Source of the DNA: an uncultured Fibrobacter sp.
GTDB taxonomy: Bacteria > Fibrobacterota > Fibrobacteria > Fibrobacterales > Fibrobacteraceae
DNA: 64,000 nt
Assembly (NCBI RefSeq): GCF_900316465.1
Contig: NZ_ONDD01000005.1
Location: 1-64,000 of the forward strand
Reading direction: 5' to 3'
Part shown: piece by piece, positions 15,444 to 25,300 of the stretch
How positions within the stretch are numbered: position 1 is the stretch's first letter
Layout: each line of letters starts with the position of its first letter
Notes under the pieces: generated by a model
Database searches by the model: none
The model's input: only the letters and a program-made list of their open reading frames with translations
What the model was told of the DNA's origin: nothing
Program-made: the position numbers and the translations under genes

Positions 15444-17342
15444 ATGAAATGCATATACCCTATGTTTTTTGCTTTATTTGCTGCTACGGCACCGTTTGCT
15501 GCGACAGTCGATCTTTCTACGTTAACAGGCAATTATACAGCGCAGAATGGCGATGTCCTGACGGGCTCGCTTGAAGGAAAATCTCAGCCTTACAAGATTT
15601 CCATCGCCGATGGGGCCAAGGTCACACTCAGCGACGCGACAATCAACGGCTCCAGCTCAAAAGATTGCCCGTGGGCGGGCCTTACCTGCTTGGGTAATTG
15701 TACCGTCGTTCTCAAAGGCTCTAATACAGTGAAGGGTTTTTATAATGAATTTCCTGGCATTCAAGCTGCGAAAAACGAAGGAAAAGGTGATGAATATACG
15801 TTAGTGATTGAGGGCAATGGCTCCCTTGATGCTAAAAGCAGTGGTTGGGGCGCCGGCATAGGCGGTGGTTATAGTGACTTTGATTGCTCGTTTGGTAAAA
15901 AAAACTGTGGTAATATAATTATCCGTGGCGGTATTGTTACAGCAACGGGTGGTAGTTATGCAGCCGGCATAGGCAGCGGCGGTAGAGGAACCTGCGGTAA
16001 TATAACTATCAGTGGTGGCGAAGTTACAGCAACGGGTGGTGCTCAAGCTGCCGGCATAGGCAGCGGCTCAAGTGGAGTAAGCGCCGCTATAACAATCAGT
16101 GGTGGCAAAGTTACGGCAACGGGTCGTGTTTGGGCTGCCGGCATAGGCAGTGGCAATGAAGGAACCAGTGGCGCTATAACAATCAGTGGTGGCGAAGTTG
16201 AAGCGACGGCTGGTAAAAAAGCTGCCGGCATAGGCAATGGTTATCAAGGAAAAAGTGACGATATTATAATTACTAATGACATAACTAAGGTTATGGCAAC
16301 AAAGGGGATTGAAGCACCCTATAGCATCAATGTTGGGGATGAGGAATCCGCCTCTACGATTACTATCGGTGGAGTTGTTATGGGGCCTATTGAAAAGAGT
16401 TCCTTTGAATTCCCTGCGGAACTTGTTGATGTTGAAACCGCTGGTAGCAAGACCGTCGCCTTTATTAACGGCAATTATAACGGCGAAGACGCCTTGAGCC
16501 TTACAGAAGATGTGTCTGTTGACAATGTTATTTTTAAGCGCACCTTCCCCGCCATCGATGGTGAAAATAATTATTCCACCATCATGTTCCCGTTCGAAAT
16601 CAGCGCAAATAAAGTTGGTAACGTAAAACAGGTTGTTTCGTTCCTCGGCATAGGCGTTGATAGCACAAACCATAAGTATGTGGCTGTGGAACGGGTCTGG
16701 TGCAATGAACAATCTAACACAAAATGTAATTACGGCACAGCCAAGCTTGAAGCGTACAAGCCGTATCTAATCCAGCTTGAGTCTGGAAAAACGAGTATTT
16801 CCATAAATAATACGGACCCGCTCGTGCTCAAGGCTAGCCCGACCGACGCTGATGCATACGATGTGGCGCAGGACGACGATTATAGTGCGTATGGTGATTT
16901 CGTGTTCCGTGGCGTTGTACAAACAAAAACCTGGGATGCTACCGATCCAGAAATCGAGGGAACAGCCAAGGCCGCGGCCTATGGCTTTGCGGGTTCATCC
17001 GCTACAGATATCTCGATTGGCCAGTTTGTCAAGGTGGGCGAAGGAGCCTACATCAAGCCGTTCCGCGCCTATATCTATAAAAAGCCGGTACCGCAATCAG
17101 CACCGCGGGCGCAGTCCCATGCCTTGTACCAGCCCGCACCTGTCGACGACCTTCCGGACGAGATGGAGGTTATTATTGTTGACAGAGAAAAGGATGGCTC
17201 GGAACTGACGACGGTTATTGGCCAGTTCAACAGCCGTACAGGGAAAATCCGTCTGAACCGTACGACGCGCACCTACGACCTGAAGGGTCGTTCTGTCCGC
17301 GGTGGAAACCGCATGGCAAAGGGCGTTTATTTAAACAAGTAA
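15444..17342 (+). CDS. Secreted repeat-rich surface protein
   Basis: A 632-residue exported protein with a signal peptide (residues 1-~20, ending AFAA-like APFAATV). Residues ~125-280 hold five or six tandem units of about 26 residues with the pattern ITISGGxVTATGG...AAGIGSG, which suggests a stacked beta-solenoid. The following ~230 residues are not recognised and contain several Cys. The C-terminus (YDLKGRSVRGGNRMAKGVYL) looks like a sorting tail of the kind used by type IX-secreted proteins. Such repeats occur in adhesins and carbohydrate-binding surface proteins. The gene is followed by a 43-residue peptide gene, and the pair lies between two MarR remnants. Start chosen from the signal peptide and GAAGGAAT upstream. 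Confidence 0.75.
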   Translation: MKCIYPMFFALFAATAPFAATVDLSTLTGNYTAQNGDVLTGSLEGKSQPYKISIADGAKVTLSDATINGSSSKDCPWAGLTCLGNCTVVLKGSNTVKGFYNEFPGIQAAKNEGKGDEYTLVIEGNGSLDAKSSGWGAGIGGGYSDFDCSFGKKNCGNIIIRGGIVTATGGSYAAGIGSGGRGTCGNITISGGEVTATGGAQAAGIGSGSSGVSAAITISGGKVTATGRVWAAGIGSGNEGTSGAITISGGEVEATAGKKAAGIGNGYQGKSDDIIITNDITKVMATKGIEAPYSINVGDEESASTITIGGVVMGPIEKSSFEFPAELVDVETAGSKTVAFINGNYNGEDALSLTEDVSVDNVIFKRTFPAIDGENNYSTIMFPFEISANKVGNVKQVVSFLGIGVDSTNHKYVAVERVWCNEQSNTKCNYGTAKLEAYKPYLIQLESGKTSISINNTDPLVLKASPTDADAYDVAQDDDYSAYGDFVFRGVVQTKTWDATDPEIEGTAKAAAYGFAGSSATDISIGQFVKVGEGAYIKPFRAYIYKKPVPQSAPRAQSHALYQPAPVDDLPDEMEVIIVDREKDGSELTTVIGQFNSRTGKIRLNRTTRTYDLKGRSVRGGNRMAKGVYLNK

Positions 17343-17369
17343 AACATTTAATAATACGAGTTGATAAAT

Positions 17370-17501
17370 ATGAAAAAAGAAATCGAACAGAAAAAAGAAT
17401 ACTCAACCCCTACAGTGAGAGTGGTTGAACTCAAGCACCAGGCCCAGCTGCTGCAAGCTTCGTCGTCGGATCCTTTAACAGCTCATGGCGAGTTGAATTA
17501 A
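17370..17501 (+). CDS. 43-residue peptide downstream of the surface protein
   Basis: A small open frame 27 bp after the surface protein. It begins MKKEIEQKKEYSTPTVRVVE and continues LKHQAQLLQASSSDP to a TAA at 17499. The layout (basic start, Y-x-TPTV-VVEL core, LLQASS) resembles short peptides I have seen next to surface proteins in Fibrobacter- and Bacteroides-like genomes, but no function is known to me. There is no signal peptide. It is likely co-transcribed with the surface protein. Confidence 0.6.
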   Translation: MKKEIEQKKEYSTPTVRVVELKHQAQLLQASSSDPLTAHGELN

Positions 17502-17644
17502 AGCCCTTCCAAGACCTTGTACAGCAGAGTGTACAAGGTCTTTGCTTCGGTGTCGGAGAGGTTCACGCAGCTGGCCATGGACTTGGGGACGCTTGCGGCC
17601 TTGCGCTTGAGCGATTCACCTTCGTCGGTGAGGCTTACGGAAAA
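17498..17644 (-). pseudogene. C-terminal fragment of a MarR-family regulator
   Basis: The minus strand encodes FSVSLTDEGESLKRKAASVP and on to NLSDTEAKTLYTLLYKVLEGL with a stop. This is the wing and dimerisation helix of MarR regulators. It is preceded by an in-frame stop and no HTH, so it is a remnant. Its stop overlaps the stop of the plus-strand peptide gene. Confidence 0.7.
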
Positions 17645-17699
17645 TTACCAAAAGTCAATAGTTTTAGGAAAAAAATTTCTTAAAGGCCGTTTTTTTTAC

Positions 17700-17733
17700 A
17701 AAAAAAAGCCACCCGGAAGGAATCCCAGGTGGC
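17700..17733 (-). terminator. Terminator of the GH141-like gene
   Basis: GCCACC pairs with GGTGGC, followed on the minus strand by eight T. It lies 21 bp after the GH141-like stop. Confidence 0.8.
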
Positions 17734-17753
17734 AATTAGGCAAGGAGTAAACT

Positions 17754-20369
17754 CTACTTGAGCTGCACGCGGAGCGTCTTGCCCATGCCGCGTACCATGT
17801 AGATACCCTGGGCAAAGCCGGCTTGCTTAAGCGTTTCGGTGAGGGCGAGGCCTGCACGCGGTTCTACGCTACCCATAAAGCGGCCGTTTGCGCCATAAAC
17901 CTTGAGCGAACGCTGCATATTGGGCATAAAGTCCATGCTGTAGGTCGGCACCTTGCGAATGCCGGTGGTGTTAAGTTCTTCCTTGGTGAGAGCGAACTGG
18001 ATCCAGTCCAGATTTACGTAGCTACCGGTGAACTGCACGCGCAGCACATGGTCGCCCTTTTCGATTTCGCTAGTTTCGCCGTCCATGAGCGTATAGGTGT
18101 TCCAGTCTTCGGTTTGCGGCACCGCAACGGTATCGGTCACAGCCTTGCCATCGATAAACAGGCGAATGCTACCGCCTTCAATGCCATCTGCCACGTTGGC
18201 GCGGAACACGAACTTGCTTGTAGTCACTACGTTCACGCTGTATTCGAGCCATTCGCCTGCCTGGGTGTAACCAATCGCGTAACCCTTGCTGGCGTCAGCA
18301 GAATCGATTTGCACAATGTCGACACCGTCTTCGCGGTAGGCGCCACCTTCGTTCACAAAGTCCTTGTCGTAGAACGATACGCTCTGGCCGCCCATATCGT
18401 AGTCTTCGAGCTGCACAAAGCCCGGAATGCTAAAGATTGCCTTGTAAGGTTCCTGGGTCACAGCACCGTTAAAGTCAGCGAGCGGGATTTCCTTGATATC
18501 GCGAATGTAGCGGAACGCCTTTTCGATACCGGCGTTGTTTACCACATCATCGCTGTAATAGTTATTGGACTGCTGCAGAGTGTTCTGACCCGCCTGATTC
18601 TGGCCTACGCCTGCAGGGGAATTCTTGAACACGTTTTCTTTCACGGTAAAGCCGCTAGAGCCTTCGTCCAAGTAAATAGGCACGTTCCAGTAGTCGGCCC
18701 ACTTAGACGTTCCGTTATCGTGGATATAGTTGTGCTGGATTTCGCTACCGGTACCCTGGTTAGAGAGCGTGTAAATCGGGCCGGAGTCGCAAAGCAAGCG
18801 CGCAATGTGGTGAATTTCGTTCCAGTTCACATGGTTATTGGTCATGGCAGTTTGCTGCTTGGTCCAGCCAAAACCAATAGAAATACCGGAGTAATAAGTG
18901 TAAGAAACTTCGTTATGTTCGATTACCACATAGCGGGGGTAACCGGCGCCAATACCTACGGCACCTTGATGTTCGTTCGTCACGTTGGTGACCAAATTGT
19001 TCTTGACCGTATCGCGGGTGCTGATTTCGTCTTTGTCACTCGGGTTGTAAGCGATATGGATTTCAGTCGTAGAATCCTGATAGAATTTGCCCAGCATAAT
19101 GCCCGCGGCACCGATTTCGAAGAAGGCATTGCCCTGGATCATGTCATCGTTAGTGCCCGAGACAAAGTCGAGGCCCGTGGCCGCAATCTGCGAGAATACG
19201 TTACCCTGCACCAAGAAATGATGGGCATTTTCAACGCGGAAGGCCGCATCGGGGCGCCACAGCAAGTACTTGTTGCTGTTCAGCTTTTCCCAGTTTCCGC
19301 GGCTCGGATCCGGAAGGACGTCTACATTGAAGTTTGCAGCCTGCAAATCCAAAAAGCCTTCGTCGCTCGGGCGGGTAAAGTTGGAATGGGCAAAGATCAG
19401 GCCTTCGAAGCTCATGTAGCCCACTTTGTTCTTGGTGTCTTTACCCAAAACGCTGAACAAAGTATTGAGGCGGGGTGCAACCACGTGGGCCGTAGACATG
19501 CTTTCGCCAGAACGGGGCTTGTAGTAAAGCACATGGTTCTTTTCGTCCAGGTACCATTCACCCGGAGCGTCAATCAAGTCGTAGGAATTCTCCAGATAGA
19601 AAACCTGCTGCTTGGGCGGATTGCTCATGAAGGCGGTGCCGAGCATGGGGAAAGCGCGGTGGAACAGCTTGGTGCGTTCAGGATCCTTGGGGATGAGCTT
19701 TGCGGTGCCGCCGTTTACCTGGGCCTTTTCCAGGCGCAAGATGTTTTCGGACCAGGCAATCATCAGGTGGATTTCGACGTCTTCGATGTTCTTGATATTC
19801 TTGATGTAGTCGGCAGAGACATCGAAGGCGCGGCCCGAAGAGTCCACCTTCGTGAGGCGCACGAAATCGTGGTCGAAACCGCCGTTGCCTTTTTCCTTTG
19901 CATCAATCACGTTGGGGAAGCACGCGCGAACTGCCTTGCGGTTGTTCACGTAAAGCTGGCGGAAACGGCCATCGACGCCTTCGGCTTTCCAGATGTTGTT
20001 CGCCTCGTCGTGGATGGTCCAGCCGGTAATTTGCATACCGCCGGAAATCAAGGGCTTTTCGCCATCAGCAGCTTTATAGCGCACGTAGTGGCCGTCTTTA
20101 CCGCCGTCGCGTTCGTCAAAGCCGATTGTGGCGGGCAATGCGTAAGTACCTTCGCGCAAAATTACTTCGATGTCGCCCGTCATGGTGCCATTAATGGCAC
20201 GCACGGCCTTCTGGGCCTGCGTAATCGTCTTGAACGGAGCGTCTTTAGTACCTGCGGCAGCATCATTGCCAGAGGGGGAAACGTAGAATGTCGCCTGAGT
20301 GGCGGCAACGGCGGCACCGGCAAAAGCGAGCGTGCAGCCAAACGCCAAAGAAAGAATCTTTGTATTCAT
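17754..20369 (-). CDS. GH141-like beta-helix glycoside hydrolase with CBM6/35 module
   Basis: About 871 residues. A signal peptide (residues 1-~24) is followed by FYVSPSGNDAAAGTKDAPF and a right-handed parallel beta-helix with RFRQLYVNNRKAVRA, a pattern of GH141, a family with fucosidase and xylanase members. Residues ~640-790 form a CBM6/35-like module (QLEDYDMGGQ..., GYTQAGEWLEYSVNV, YVNLDWIQF). The C-terminus GIYMVRGMGKTLRVQLK fits a secretion/sorting tail. In this cluster it probably acts on a xylan or pectic side structure; the exact substrate is open, and other beta-helix lyase or hydrolase families are possible. Start at 20369: GAGG upstream, with the signal peptide directly after; earlier in-frame codons cross the terminator of the previous gene. 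Confidence 0.75.
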   Translation of the reverse strand: MNTKILSLAFGCTLAFAGAAVAATQATFYVSPSGNDAAAGTKDAPFKTITQAQKAVRAINGTMTGDIEVILREGTYALPATIGFDERDGGKDGHYVRYKAADGEKPLISGGMQITGWTIHDEANNIWKAEGVDGRFRQLYVNNRKAVRACFPNVIDAKEKGNGGFDHDFVRLTKVDSSGRAFDVSADYIKNIKNIEDVEIHLMIAWSENILRLEKAQVNGGTAKLIPKDPERTKLFHRAFPMLGTAFMSNPPKQQVFYLENSYDLIDAPGEWYLDEKNHVLYYKPRSGESMSTAHVVAPRLNTLFSVLGKDTKNKVGYMSFEGLIFAHSNFTRPSDEGFLDLQAANFNVDVLPDPSRGNWEKLNSNKYLLWRPDAAFRVENAHHFLVQGNVFSQIAATGLDFVSGTNDDMIQGNAFFEIGAAGIMLGKFYQDSTTEIHIAYNPSDKDEISTRDTVKNNLVTNVTNEHQGAVGIGAGYPRYVVIEHNEVSYTYYSGISIGFGWTKQQTAMTNNHVNWNEIHHIARLLCDSGPIYTLSNQGTGSEIQHNYIHDNGTSKWADYWNVPIYLDEGSSGFTVKENVFKNSPAGVGQNQAGQNTLQQSNNYYSDDVVNNAGIEKAFRYIRDIKEIPLADFNGAVTQEPYKAIFSIPGFVQLEDYDMGGQSVSFYDKDFVNEGGAYREDGVDIVQIDSADASKGYAIGYTQAGEWLEYSVNVVTTSKFVFRANVADGIEGGSIRLFIDGKAVTDTVAVPQTEDWNTYTLMDGETSEIEKGDHVLRVQFTGSYVNLDWIQFALTKEELNTTGIRKVPTYSMDFMPNMQRSLKVYGANGRFMGSVEPRAGLALTETLKQAGFAQGIYMVRGMGKTLRVQLK

Positions 20370-20420
20370 AAGAAACCTCACGAAAAAATCCACACCAATA
20401 AAAAAAATACCTTTTGCCAT

Positions 20421-20450
20421 CAAAAAAAGAACTCCCTTTTCGGGAGTTCT
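20421..20450 (-). terminator. Terminator downstream of the GH5 gene
   Basis: AGAACTCCC pairs with GGGAGTTCT, followed by seven T on the minus strand. Confidence 0.85.
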
Positions 20451-20452
20451 CG

Positions 20453-20467
20453 TTGACAAGTTGTCAA
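20453..20467. promoter_or_regulatory. TTGACA-N3-TGTCAA palindrome upstream of GH141-like gene
   Basis: A perfect palindrome (TTGACA AGT TGTCAA) centred ~91 bp upstream of the start at 20369. It is one of a family of similar sites in this cluster. Confidence 0.65.
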
Positions 20468-20490
20468 TGATTATCAACGATTAGAAAGCA

Positions 20491-20522
20491 TAAAAAGGAG
20501 ATCCCGGCTCGGAGGCCGGGAT
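20491..20522 (-). terminator. First terminator / REP-like hairpin after GH5
   Basis: ATCCCGGC pairs with GCCGGGAT, followed on the minus strand by CTCCTTTTT. The sequence type is a common extragenic hairpin in this kind of genome, from memory. Confidence 0.6.
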
Positions 20523-20532
20523 GACATGCGGC

Positions 20533-22194
20533 CTATTTGATGCGGTGTCCGGTCAAGTCAAAGCGCATTCCGTTCTTTTCGACAAAGAGCTTGCCGCCTT
20601 GTTTGCGCAGGCGCGGAGCTGCCTTAGAAACAGCCGTCGGAGCGATGGCACGGATTCCTGTTTTGTCTTCACAAGTTTCTTTTTCGCAGAACTGGAGCCA
20701 GTCTACATTCACATAGCTGCCTGCAATGACAAGCCTTAGAATGTGTTCGCCAGCAGTAAGGTTAGCGGTTCCGATATCCATTTCTTTGTATACATTCCAG
20801 GTCGTGTCAACCTTGTCAATCGTGATAGTATCGAGAAGCACCTTGCCGTCGACAAGCAACTGGATTTTTGAAGTCTCGGAAGCAGTCGCCACATTCGCAC
20901 GAACACCGTACTTGCCGTCGGCAGCAACCTTCACGCTGTATTCAAGCCACTCGCCCGCTTCGGTATAGCCAATCGCGTAACCCTTGCAAGCGCCACCGTT
21001 GCAAGTCGCGCCATCGAGGGTGACCACATCCACAGCGTCTTCGCGATAAGTTTCGCCCTTGTTGGTAGCATCTTTGTCGTAGAAACTGAAGCGGTTACCG
21101 CCCTCGTCGTAATTTTCGGCCTCGATTTTCCCCGGAATTTCGGCAACCTTGTCATTGTATGCCTTGCGTTCTGGCGGGTTCGTTTCGACGGTGTCGGCCC
21201 AAGCCATTTTCATGCGGTCTACGCCCGACTGGTTCACGATTTGGAGCTTGATATTCGCCCCTTCGCCGCTGCGTTTGGTCATGCTATACCAGTCACCATC
21301 GCGGAGTCCCGGCCAGTAGAAGCTACCCATTTCCCATTCGCGCAATTGGTCGGACATGCCGCGAATGTAGGCCATAAAGTAGTTCGTCGGAGTAGAATTA
21401 TAGTCCATGTAGTCGTAATGCACGCCCGCCTTGTCACCAGGGCTCATGGCGCCACCCCATTCCGTACACACCGTGCGGTCAACGTACTTGCCCACTTTGC
21501 CCTTGAAGCTGTTTTTCCAGCCCTGTTCGGTGGTAATGCTCATGTTCCAGAAGGTGTATTCGTGCACCGCGAAAAGGCAACCTTCAAAGCGCGGGTCGTC
21601 GGCAATGTCAGGCACGTTCCAGGCAAGGCCCGAGCCGTCAAGCAGAATATGGTCGCGCGGCACATTCGGGAACTTGCTCAGCCACTGGGCATAAAGATCG
21701 CGCAGTTCCGTTTTGCTGTACATATGCGGTTCATTGAAAATTTCAAAGTAGGCATTCGGGTGGTCGCCGTATTTTTCGACGATTTTTGCCCACATGCTCC
21801 ACCAATCATTCATGTTCTTCGGGCCCGAAGGCTGTGCGGGGCCCCAATAGCCCATTACGATGCGGCCCTTGGAAAGGCCCATGTCGATAACGCCCGTGTA
21901 GGTATCCCAGAACTTGAGAATCGTAGGTTCGTTCACCGGAATGCGCACGCTGTTGGTGCCGAACAGTTCCTGGAACTGCCCGATAACACGGTCTGCCACC
22001 ACAGATGCCGACTGGTAATTGTCCGACAGGCTCATGCCCGAAAGCACCAGCACGTCAGACACGAAATTGTCACGTTTATCGGCCCAGTTCACACCGCGGA
22101 ACTGGCTCGTTACCGCGAAGGAACTCACCGACGAAATGGCCATTGCAGCCAAAATACCACAGGCAACATGCCTGACCTTGAAACCAAACTTCAT
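20533..22194 (-). CDS. GH5 glycoside hydrolase with CBM6-type module
   Basis: About 553 residues. Signal peptide, then a GH5 (beta/alpha)8 barrel: FRGVNW at its start, EIFNEPH with the acid/base Glu at ~residue 155, HEYTFWN, and the nucleophile Glu in VCTEWGG. Residues ~355-505 are a CBM6-like module (KIEAENYDEGGN, GYTEAGEWLEYSVKV, YVNVDWLQF). The end GKLFVEKNGMRFDLTGHRIK is a basic tail shared almost exactly with the GH27 protein of this cluster. GH5 covers endo-glucanases, mannanases and xylanases, so the substrate is not fixed by sequence alone. Start at 22194 has GGAAGG upstream. Its promoter region holds a palindrome at 22284-22300. Confidence 0.85.
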   Translation of the reverse strand: MKFGFKVRHVACGILAAMAISSVSSFAVTSQFRGVNWADKRDNFVSDVLVLSGMSLSDNYQSASVVADRVIGQFQELFGTNSVRIPVNEPTILKFWDTYTGVIDMGLSKGRIVMGYWGPAQPSGPKNMNDWWSMWAKIVEKYGDHPNAYFEIFNEPHMYSKTELRDLYAQWLSKFPNVPRDHILLDGSGLAWNVPDIADDPRFEGCLFAVHEYTFWNMSITTEQGWKNSFKGKVGKYVDRTVCTEWGGAMSPGDKAGVHYDYMDYNSTPTNYFMAYIRGMSDQLREWEMGSFYWPGLRDGDWYSMTKRSGEGANIKLQIVNQSGVDRMKMAWADTVETNPPERKAYNDKVAEIPGKIEAENYDEGGNRFSFYDKDATNKGETYREDAVDVVTLDGATCNGGACKGYAIGYTEAGEWLEYSVKVAADGKYGVRANVATASETSKIQLLVDGKVLLDTITIDKVDTTWNVYKEMDIGTANLTAGEHILRLVIAGSYVNVDWLQFCEKETCEDKTGIRAIAPTAVSKAAPRLRKQGGKLFVEKNGMRFDLTGHRIK

Positions 22195-22254
22195 AAGAAC
22201 ACCTTCCTTTTCCACCTTTTCAAACAACCTGATTATAAATTACCTTTTGGGCAC

Positions 22255-22283
22255 AAAAAAAGAACCCCCAAAAAGGAGATTCT
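22255..22283 (-). terminator. Terminator of the fibro-slime gene
   Basis: AGAATCTCC and GGGGGTTCT form an imperfect stem followed by seven T on the minus strand. Confidence 0.6.
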
Positions 22284-22300
22284 ATTGACATAATGTCAAT
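22284..22300. promoter_or_regulatory. Operator-like palindrome upstream of GH5
   Basis: ATTGACA TAA TGTCAAT, perfect, centred ~98 bp upstream of the GH5 start. A TATAAT lies nearer the gene at 22232-22237 (minus strand). Confidence 0.65.
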
Positions 22301-22306
22301 GGGAAG

Positions 22307-25300
22307 TTAAAAACCCGATTTTCCGCGGCGTACGCCCCATAGGTAATCGTGCGTGCGGTGCACCGTATTCTTGCCGTCTACCACAATTTTGACTTCGAGA
22401 CGCGCAATATAGACGCCTGTACCCACCAAACGCCCGTTTTTGGAGCGCATGTTCCAGGCCAGGAACACTTTCCCCTTGTTTTTGAGGCAGCCTTCGTCGC
22501 CGTACACTTCTTTGTCGGAACACTTGATGGAACCCGACGTTCCGCCCACATACTGGCCAAATTGGCTAAAATAATGCGTGCGGTAGTAAAGTTCGACTGC
22601 ATTGTCGGCGACAATCGTCTTTTCGCCGCTGCGGTATTCTTCGAGGTTGTATTCGGTCACATCGCCACGCTTGATTGCCTCGACCAGTTTTTCGCTCACG
22701 CCCGCCTCGGCGAGTTCGGCATCCAGTTTTCCGCTGCGAATCAATTCAAACAAGTCGCCCTGCGTTACCGTTGTAACGCCGCCTATGGTAATGGTCGTGT
22801 CGCGGCTTGCATCGATATTGGCTTCGGTCATGGTCGCAATCACGCCAAGTTCCTGTTCGCCCACAAAGTTCTTGTAGTTTTCTTCGGTAATGGAGCCGTC
22901 CAAGATTCCATTGATGGTCTGTTCGCTAAATCCGTACGACGTGTCTAACAGATTCACGCGGATATCGTTGAACAATTGCGCAAGCGCTTCTTGTTCGCTA
23001 ATGCTCGTAATGGTCGTGTCGTAATCGGTTTCGCTCCCGATGCGCGACTTGACAAAGATTTCAAGAGCATCGACCGCATTTTTCGTTTGCTCCACCATGA
23101 TTTTTGCGATATCGAAATCAAGAAGCGACCCTTGCACGCCCAGGGAATCCGCAATCTGCTGGGCAGTCTGCGTTGTGCCCGTTATGAGTTTTGGCTGCGT
23201 TACGGAATTATTCTTGATGATGTCGTACGGGTCTTCGCCGAGAGCGACAACGCCCGGATTTTCTACGCCGAGGTCCTGGTTTCCGGTAATTACGACCCAC
23301 GGGTTTTCGGCATGCGGCGCATTGCCGACCAAATCACGTGCGGAGCCGCGAGGCGCAAAGCGGATCATGTCCCCGGCATTCGGGAGCACCGCATCCATTT
23401 CGCTTACGGCATAAACCAGCATCATTTGCGTACCCAAACCGCTCTGCAATACAGGCTTTTCCGGCACCTGATTCGAACCCGAACGTATGCAGGTGAATTC
23501 AAACATCTCGGCAAAGGCGGCCCTGGATTCATCTGTAATCGCTTCGCTAAAGGTAATGTTCAAAAATCTATTCCCGTCTTTGTTTTCGGTTTTCGAAGCC
23601 GCAAGAATAATGGGGCCAACGCCATCGCTTACCGGTTCATTTTCGATGTAGAAGTTGCTAACTTCGCCTTCGTTTTTGTAGGTGAACCAGTTGTTCAAAG
23701 ATCCCGTGTACGCACCAGACGCATCACCCGTAAATTGCCTGCTGCCAAAGCCGCAAACGCTTTTGCTGCAACCTTCGCCGGTCATGTCTTCGGCCGTGAT
23801 TGCGATATCGGTTTCGTTTATCACCTTGAATTTCGATGTCGGTTGGAACGATTCGCCAAAGGTAAACTGGATCGAATCAAGTCGGCTATTGCCCATGATA
23901 GAGTGCTCGAAATGCACATACAAACTATCTGCACGGCCGTCACCGTTTCTATCTACCACAATGGCGCGTTCTACACGGGGTGCAGGCGGTTCGGCAAATT
24001 TCAAGTTGCTCCACACCGAAACACCCGCTGCAGCGCCCTTGGCCGTAAGGTTCACGCCCGACACAGGGGAATTCGCATGTACGTAGAACGTGGCGCGACC
24101 GTTTTCGTCGAGAGTCACGGCATTGATTTTCTTGCCGCCCACCGTATCTAAAATATCGATATCCGGGTTCGAGAAAGAAAGGTTAATCTTGCGGTTGTAA
24201 TTGTTGACCTTCGCCCATTCTTCAAAGAAGGTAATGTTCACCTGGTAAGTCGCATACGCCCAGGGGCCAATTTGGGCGGTGTCGCCCGAAACCTCTTTAC
24301 CGAGAATCGTCCAGTCTTCTTTTGCAAACGCGACACTCGGCACAGAATAAGAGGGCACCGTAATTTCGACCTTCACCATTTGACTCGGGTCCGCCTTGAG
24401 CGTGATCTCTAAAAAGTAATGGCCGGGGGCAAGCGCAAAGCTAGAAACAATCGCCGCAGAGTCAATAGAGAACGTAGAATCGCTCGTAATCTTGATACCT
24501 TCGTAATGGGTGCCAATGCCCAGAATTTCCGGCCCCGCGAGGTTTCCGCCCGTAAGCTTGAAGGTAGACACGCCACCGGTCGTATCGAGCTCGGTAGAAT
24601 TTGCATCAAAGTTGCAAGAAAGCTTGTTCTTCTTGTTTATCTGCCAGACTTCGTAAGTGGTGCCGCCGTCGCGATTGTCCGACGACAAGAAGATTGACGC
24701 ATCGACCTGCAAATCAATCGAGGTGCGCATGCGGAAATTCGAAGAGCCCGTATGACGTTCCACATAGAAAATATGGAAGTCGTAGATTTTGCCGGGAACA
24801 AGCTTGTCGCCTGTGTTCTGTCCGATGGTATCGAGATCCACAGCGCCCGCTACCTGACCGTGCTGCCCGCCAATGTCTACAGCTAGGCGGTGGTCGATAA
24901 ATACCCACACATCGTCGTCGCCGTAAAAATCAAAATACTGCCCCGGAACGTATTCAAAAGTCGCCTGGATTTTTGCGGCATAACCGAAGTTATGCTTTCC
25001 GATTTTTGTTCCCTTCAGTTGGTCGTAATAAGGGTTCGGAACCGTCTTCGCTTCGTCGAGAAATTCAAAATCGTCCAGCAGGAACATGCCGTCCGAATTG
25101 GCCTCGTTGCCTTTAGAAATCTGGTCTTTGGAAACTTCAGCAAGCCAGAATCCTTCGTCGTCCATAGACACGTAAAGGTCGCGGCAAGTCATGTTGGTAT
25201 ACTCGTTGCCTTCGTCATCTTTGGCGATGACTTCGGGCAAGAACCAACTGTCGAGATGTTCCGTAATCTTGCATTTTTCGGGGAACGGGTCTGCGCGTAC

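Noticed and set aside
17823..20456. A long open frame on the plus strand opposite the GH141-like gene
   Set aside because: It mirrors codon bias of the minus-strand gene, has no domain signature and would cross a terminator. Similar mirror frames opposite GH5, GH27, GH43 and CE6 genes were dropped for the same reason.
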